Shown here piece after piece: positions 57,564-64,000 of a stretch of DNA of 64,000 nt. The notes beneath the pieces were generated by a model. That model was given only the letters and a program-made list of their open reading frames with translations, was not told the origin of the DNA and ran no database searches. Position 1 is the stretch's first letter. Every line of letters starts with the position of its first letter. The position numbers and the translations under genes are program-made. The stretch comes from Tubiluchus corallicola (lineage: Eukaryota > Priapulida > Priapulimorpha > Priapulimorphida > Tubiluchidae): positions 186,001 to 250,000 of the forward strand of contig JAQGDQ010000314.1 in NCBI GenBank assembly GCA_030141605.1. The letters run 5' to 3'.

Positions 57564-59702
57564 GTAAGCTTATTAAGTTCATCTTGTCTTCAGACAAGGG
57601 AGCTTTTGACCTGACGTGACCTTCTAATGATGTCTTGCCTTTAAATGTACATAATTTATTAACCATCTTTTATTATGATTTGATTAGGTCCTGCATTTTG
57701 GATGTTGCTAGTAGGCCTATTTTGTATGTTGACAGGCCTATGACGTAATGCTAAAATAAACAAATTTATTACTGTTGTTATAACACCTGTAATCCCTCTC
57801 GCCCAGAGTTTCATCCACTGTCAATAACACTTTAGTTTTTAAGTGCTTTCTCTTTTAACGTGTAAAACAATAAAGCGGGCCTTTAATTAGTCGATGTTGC
57901 GAACATTTTGAAAAGATTAGACAGCTGTTAACTAGATTAATAATTAACAATGTAGGGCCAAATTTCTCTCACGTATATCAGAAACACTTTTCTTGGCCTT
58001 TCGTTATGCAAAACTTTCGAGAAATACTTCCAAATTTACTTGTAGTGGTTTACCTGTAATCACGCAAGAGCAATAAACAGTAGCTGGTGCGGAATTCAAC
58101 CAGAACAGCTAGAAGGCGTTACCCGTCTTAGCAATGTATTATAATTTAGGCTGTTTGGATAAAAAACATTCATGTATTTTTAATGAAATGAAATGATTAA
58201 AGGGCGGTGTGTTTAATGTTAAGAACGAAGATAAAGGACAAGTAGGAAGTCTTGGACACAAACATGAAATGAAAATGATTTATCATTCAGTCGACTAAAA
58301 ACGCGAAGCAGAAATAAAGGGCGGTGCTTTTTAACTTTTTTCTTTTTTAATTAGTCCGGCTTACACGCAGTAATAATGAAACTTTACGTAATTTTTATTG
58401 ATAACTCTGTCTGCATACGAATCAATAAGAAGGTAATGAATCATTTTTGTTAGGGAAGCAATAAAATCAGATGACACTGGGGCTCAGTACAACGCATGGC
58501 GCCTTTAATCCTGGTAAATTTCGTCTGCAAAGTAGCTATTGCTCTCGTTATTAGACATAAATAGAATCAGCAAATGTCTTACGAGAATAAATTAGTAAGG
58601 AAGGCCCTGGAAGGTAACCAAGTTGAACCGGAAATGAATTTCACTTAACCCGTGTGATTCGGCTTAGCTTAGGATGTAGGCCCATATTATTTGAATAATG
58701 GGCATAAATCTTACTTGCTTTAAGCTAGGTGCATGTAAGGTTTGAAGTCATTCAAATAAAGGTTATCAGTATCAAAGTACGAGTTGAACTCTAAGTTTCG
58801 AGTTAGATCGCTACAGCAAATGTTAGGTCTGCCCGCCAAAGAAATAGGCTTTCCAGAGGCTTCTTAAAAATAAGTTATCACAATAATCACCATCGCTTTT
58901 AGAAGACATTCAAGAGAGAATATGAGATTTGAGAATTTTTATAAAACTGCGGCCCGAGAAGACAGACAAATGGCAGACTGCTACACTATAATAAAATCTC
59001 AACTTTATTAGTACGGGTATGCAAATTCGTTGGACTCTAATAACTAAAGTGGCTATTCTGGAAGAAGCAAGTTTCGTTTAGTTCATAAAACCTACGCTTT
59101 GTTACCATTTCGTATAGTTGAATCGGAGCTTACGAAAAAAAGTTGCGGAACTGTTGCCCCCGAGAAGGACAGTTTCAAAGAAGCGGCGCACCGCCTAGAG
59201 CTTGATCTACCACAAACGGCCGCGAGCACTGTGCCGACATCCACTTCAAAAATACTTGAGCAACATTCCTTCTTTGAGCTTTGGCGAATAATCCATTTAA
59301 AATTCAGTGAGTTTAATTAAATTTTCTTTGAAAAGAAGCGATGGGCTGTTAACAGTCGGCCGCATCATTGAGACTACATTATTATGGGCATTTTGTTCGC
59401 ATTAGCAGACAAACGGCAAAGCGCGTGACGTCTGATCCAGACTGGTGTTGCTATTTAAGTGAGAAAATTAAGAAGTAAAGTCAGATATAGTAGTTGCAGA
59501 TGGTCCTGAAGTGTGGGAGAGTTAAATGCACCGCTGATATTGAAGTAGACCTCTTAAAGCCCTTTTGACAATGAATATGAATTTTTTTAGCTTTTTTCAC
59601 CTTTTTAGTTCTATTTGGCTGTAACAGAGCTGAAGCAAACATTGAGACTGTGCAAAAACTAATAAAACTTAATATAGACTTAATATGACAGTTAGAAACG
59701 AC
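57564..59702. other. Wnt7 intron sequence, no further exon
   Basis: Contains nothing recognisable. A 73-codon frame at 59099-59320 has no identifiable domain. AAAGGGCGGTG occurs twice, at about 58199 and 58317. Confidence 0.35.
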
Positions 59703-60475
59703 GCCATCATCATCATCATCTCTGAAGTTACACGTCATCGGACATGACCTTTGTAATCACTTTAGACCATGATGCTCTGTCATTCGCAGTTTCCCATGTC
59801 TTTGTATTTTTGATATCTAATGGCGCGTTGACAGGATCTTTCTGTATCAAATTAACGTAAGTCAGCAGTTGTCCTCTTTGTGGTTTCTTTTCTTTCTGCA
59901 GTGCTTCTTTGAAAGCTAATTTTAATGGACTCTCTTTTTGTAGTCGTATAACATGTTCTATCCGTCTTAGTGTTCCCCTTTTTATTTTAACTGACCTTCC
60001 CCCTGTCTTGACTTTATTATACAAATCCTGGTTCGATATTTTCTTTGGTCATTTTATTCCTCTTTATTCCTTATTCATCTTTGAAATGCACCGATTTCTG
60101 GTTTGTCATGTGGTTTGATTGTCCACAATTCTGAATTGCTGAGAAACACAGTTTCCACAAGTGCAGCAAAGATTCTTAATTTTGTTTCTAGACTGAGGCT
60201 TTTACTTTCAAATTTTTTTGCTAATTTTGAATATGCTGTGATGCTAAGATATTTCTTCCTGATATATCTTCATCTGTTGCTAGAAGACTGCCTAAGTATT
60301 TGCCTTTTCCCTACGCATCATCACCATTCCTTTTTATGTGGTACTCTTCTGTTTTATCTTTATTTAATATGAGGTCAATTTCTTTTAATTTTGTTTCTAT
60401 TTTGATTTTCATATCATCTATTTCATCTTTGGTTCTTGCTGTCCATGCAATATCATTAGTATATTGCAGGTCTAA
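59703..60475 (-). pseudogene. 5'-truncated LINE, reverse-transcriptase C-terminal part
   Basis: The minus strand reads LQYTNDIAWTARTKDEID, the catalytic YxDD box with its first aspartate changed to Asn. It continues ILNKDKTEEYHIKRNGDDA and, after an in-frame stop, GKGKYLGSLLATDEDISGRN. A frameshift leads to AYSKLAKKFESKSLSLETKL and LRIFAALVETVF. The last piece (59728-60024) is LRRIEHVIRLQKESPLKLAF followed by TWETANDRASWSKVI, the tail that follows the reverse transcriptase in many non-LTR elements. The 3' end carries a (GAT)5 tract at 59703-59718. It is 5'-truncated and dead (stop, frameshift, lost catalytic residue). The family within non-LTR elements is not assigned. Confidence 0.82.
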
Positions 60476-62700
60476 AGTGGTCTAAAGTTGTGTGATATTT
60501 CGTTTTATTGCAGAACTGCGTAGAAATGACTACGTGACCTTCCTACGTCACCCTGATACAAGTAAACCTTCTGTACGACCCTTCGGGTATTTTGAGGAAA
60601 TATAATTTAAAATTACTATTTCCAGCGTAAAGGGACAAGAAAGCTCATTACTTACATAAAGTTAAAAATAATTTTAGGTCATTCGAACAGTGAATATTTG
60701 GGTTTTGAACACTTGGTCAGCGGCACTTGGACATTGGGTACTTGGCTACTGCTCATAATGTCCACTGCCAAAATATCCTACTACCCAAATGTTCACTGTC
60801 CCCAGGTACTACCACTGCCGAAATGTCTGCTGCCCAAGTGTCGACTGCCCAAGTGACCGGTAATGAAAAAAATTCGGCTTGAAATTTCGTAACATACGTA
60901 TTGTCTTACTGTGCACAGACCTTGTATTAAACTTGTAAATTTAAACACAGTGATGACCGTTAGACGCGGCCATCTTTGTCGTTTGGAACATGTTTGGATA
61001 ACTTTGTGTAAAGTTCTCAAAACAATCAGATCATTGGTAACGCACACATCGCTAACATTATCCTATCAGCAAGATTAATAATTTATTCTTGGTGAGCCTG
61101 CGACACTTTTGTGCAAACTGGGATAGTGAAACAGTGACGTTTGACCTACGGGCGCAGATACTTTGACTTATTAAGAATTTTATTATTCGATAACATATCT
61201 TTTTCAAACCGGTAAGCGTAATGCCAAGTAACACAACTTTGTATGGAAATTTTTTAGACATACTTTAAAATTCCCTTTCCCACTAAAGTAACAAAAATAC
61301 AGTGTGTGTAATGATATTTATACAAGGAAATTTAGCTGAACGATGGCATTGATAAAAATCTTTAAGAATTATCAGCATCATGAACTTAAATGTTGTAATC
61401 GCATTTATGAAGAAAGCTGACTCGGTGGAATAGCACAGGTGTTAACACTTTCTTTAAAGACACCTTCTTGTGAGACTAATTCTTTGTAAATACATCAAAA
61501 TCGTATTAGCGTGCACGCAAACCTTCCCGCGCGTGCGCGTTTGAATAGGACGTCGTTATGTCAGCTAAAACTTTAAAAAGCTCAGATAAGATGGATTTAC
61601 CAGAAAAACAGCATTTAAAGTGTCACAGAAGAGATAAAAGAGATGCTTTTTTTCGCTGCTTTGAAGCCTGTGTGGCCTTCTATGAGCGGAAGTTGCTTAG
61701 ACTTTGTTGCTAAGCAAACTAAGTGGTAAGATAGGCACCTGCGGCAACTGTAGCCGTATTGAAAATATGTGTAGTAACTGTGTGTCTGTTTGACCCAAAA
61801 TACAAAAATTACGACTTCAAAAACCACAACTTGAGCTAAGTACCAATACTTATTGTTTTTCATACAAAACTAGTTTCTTTTTGAAGCAAAAACGTTGTCA
61901 GTGGACTTCATACATGTCCTGGCCAATTTCTGTGTGCTTAGACATGCTCTCTGCAGAAAAAGTCAAAACAAACATTAAATTATAAAAAAATAATTACTAA
62001 TAATTGTCTTTTTAATCTAGTCATCATCTTTGGACGAATCAGAGCAGTGGCAGTGGCAGTGGCAGTGGCAGTGATTATTGTCATCACTATTATTACTGTA
62101 GCCTATACGCATAACTATCTTCTTCAGCATCATCTTCATCATTGTTATACCGTCATCATCAACTTCTTCGTTGTCGTCTTATTTTTTATCTACTTCCTAC
62201 TGTTGATATTGTTGTTTTAAACCAATAACATTAAAGTTAGATCTATAGCTTTTTGTTGATAACAAACAAGCGTATAATTATGCTACATTGCGTAAACAAA
62301 AATTTTTAGTAACTCCTTTAAATTTTGTTATTCGCCGCATTCATTGTCTGCGGGAAAATGATTTCAACTTTTACTTTTGTATGATTTTAGCAATAAATGG
62401 TTATATATTAAAGTCTTCTAATACATTGCCTATAATAAATTATTGTAAGGTTACCCATGTAAGCTTTTGACAGCAGCTGTCTATTATAGTGAAATTTTGA
62501 ATGGAAAGAGTCAAAAGTAAGTATACAGTCTACACTACTGTAACTGTAGGTGAATTCTTCATATTCGCTTGAACTTAGCTAAACTCTAATTGGGTGTTCT
62601 TGGTCTATTCACGGTCCATCTTGCACTGGCAGTAATTATAAGGTTGCTCTGCTAAATGCCTGCAAGACATTCAAGTACGCTCAAGTCAAGTAGAAAACAC
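60476..62700. other. intronic or intergenic, includes a fold-back repeat
   Basis: A palindromic tandem repeat lies at about 60684-60860. A (GGCAGT)5 run lies at about 62047-62073. No gene is recognised. Confidence 0.35.
60684..60860. repeat. fold-back element of CTGCCCAAGTGTC-type units
   Basis: The left half has CACTTGG(T/A)CA...GGACATT units. The right half has their reverse complements, such as ACTGCC(C/G)AA(A/G)TGTC. The whole could fold into a long imperfect hairpin, and the unit repeats every 14-16 bases in each half. Confidence 0.6.
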
Positions 62701-62735
62701 AATGCCGCCACAACAACGGCGAAAACTCAAATGCG

Positions 62736-62845
62736 AATTAAATAAACACGGCAACAAGAGCGAGCCTTGCGGAACGCCGACGACTCTATATTATTTCCAT
62801 TTATAAACTTACGACCAGTTTGAGCCATTTTTGAACTTGGATTAA
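62736..62845 (-). pseudogene. LINE reverse-transcriptase scrap
   Basis: The minus strand encodes VVGVPQGSLLLPCLFN (62739-62787), the GVPQGS(L/I)LGPLLFN motif of non-LTR reverse transcriptases. Just upstream, in a different frame, is KFINGNNIESS, matching the 'V.INGN.S' block that normally precedes it. A frameshift therefore separates the two and the copy is dead. Confidence 0.62.
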
Positions 62846-63150
62846 TACGCATCGAGAGTGGGCACATCGCTAAAGCTTATAGTAAATACAACAGCGAAAT
62901 TAATAGTAACTAATAAGAGTCTACAACAGGTCAGTTTTGCCACTTAAAGAATATTTTCATTTGAAGTATTTTATCACCTTGCTTTCTTTATTATTCTTAT
63001 TATTTTCCCCCCGATACAATGCAAAACTACTTAAAATTGGCGCTTCTTGCGCTGGAAAAAACACTTAGATCAGGGAAACACGAAATTTGCTACAATTTTC
63101 ACAGTTGCTGTAGGAATAACTAATTAAGTAGTAATAACAGTATACTTTAA

Positions 63151-63622
63151 AAGGTAACCTGACCCAATCTTAAACTATAGGTCATACAATCCATATCCTG
63201 TAAAATATTGAAATGAGGCATACCATTCTTTCAAGAATGACTTACGTGAAAGAATTATTACCACAGAAACGTAATGTGTATCGCGTTGCGGCTAGTTCTT
63301 CATTTTTATATGTATTTCGCCATTTCATAGTTAAATAAGCACTCGCGCCTGCATCTAGAAAATGCGTTGCACAAAAACAAGAGGTGTGCCTTTCAGTTCA
63401 GAGGTGACGTAGTGCACACGTTCGTGAGCTCATACGTAAGCACAGCGGCAAATTTAAAGTCTGTATTTCGAACTTAAAATGTGCCGAGTTTTTGTATAAG
63501 ACAATACTGAATGTTGTAAAGTAGCATCGTACTTTAATTTTCGCTTTCATGAACACGTGCCACACACTCTTGGAATGTTTGCGCTGTTAAAAATTTTGTT
63601 CAGTTGTGATGTCATCACTAGT
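63151..63622 (+). repeat. interspersed repeat, copy 2 (about 470 bp)
   Basis: Diverged direct-orientation copy of 38333-38797, alignable along its whole length with scattered substitutions and small indels. It ends, as copy 1 does, at TGTGATGTCATCA. Confidence 0.8.
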
Positions 63623-63675
63623 CATCACTGTTAATGAAGTTTTTGACCTATTATTTAGTTATCAGAACCGCTTTG

Positions 63676-63676
<1 letters not shown>

Positions 63677-63728
<52 letters not shown>
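63677..63728. repeat. (ATT)n microsatellite
   Basis: About 17 ATT units, shortly after the second copy of the interspersed repeat. Confidence 0.95.
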
Positions 63729-63729
<1 letters not shown>

Positions 63730-64000
63730 GAAGTGTTCAAATATACACTTTTCATCGTACTCCCAAATGGGAAAGAGACGAAAAATCATCCTGTTTTCCT
63801 TTAATAAAAGATTAAAATGATTTAAATAAAAATTCATTGATTCGGGAGTGAAGAACTTCGCAGACCAATGCATTCACTGACAAATATATTGGTGAACAAG
63901 CTTGCTGCTTTAAAGTATGAATTATTACTGTTTGCTGGTTTGCAATTAACTGGTATTAGTAAATTAAGCTAATAAAAATTAATAGTTATTAATTGGCCCA

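Overview
The window is animal nuclear DNA, probably from an invertebrate bilaterian. It is AT-rich and gene-sparse. It has GT-AG introns, long simple-sequence repeats and many decayed mobile elements. Its gene set is metazoan: Wnt7, SLC12A8, EMC7, doublecortin-domain proteins and a cGAS/Mab-21-like enzyme. The phylum cannot be fixed from this sequence. Several genes are intronless or have few introns.

Layout. At 1.7-4.1 kb (minus) lies an intronless gene joining ankyrin repeats to a complete cGLR/Mab-21-type nucleotidyltransferase. Divergent from it, at 5.9-6.9 kb (plus), is a two-exon EMC7. A hAT-like miniature element sits between them. A four-exon SLC12A8 transporter gene runs from 17.0 down to 11.9 kb (minus). 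From 20 to 31 kb (minus) three genes lie in a row: an 18-repeat doublecortin-like protein of 1726 residues, a 113-residue protein with no doublecortin domain, and a 386-residue protein with one doublecortin domain. All three share a C-terminal motif (YGSxEDL ... GSxxWW ... W) that I do not recognise from any named family. This cluster is the most unusual biology here.

The 31-50 kb stretch is mostly repeat and relic sequence. It holds a decayed Penelope-like retroelement, a frameshifted pentraxin-like gene, a solo LTR with target-site duplication, a piggyBac-type MITE with TTAA ends, a LINE reverse-transcriptase scrap, a long purine tract, and arrays of (GA)n, (CA)n and 5-base repeats.

At 50.9-57.6 kb (plus) are two internal exons of Wnt7, separated by a 6.1 kb intron rich in repeats and containing a near-perfect 330 bp palindrome. 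The first and last Wnt7 coding exons were not found. The 3' end of the window holds two more LINE fragments, a fold-back repeat, and a second copy of a roughly 470 bp unclassified interspersed repeat first seen at 38.3 kb.

The genes look like independent housekeeping, signalling, transport and immune-type loci. The doublecortin cluster is the exception: it looks like one family built by local duplication. All gene names rest on reading the translated protein. No database search was possible.
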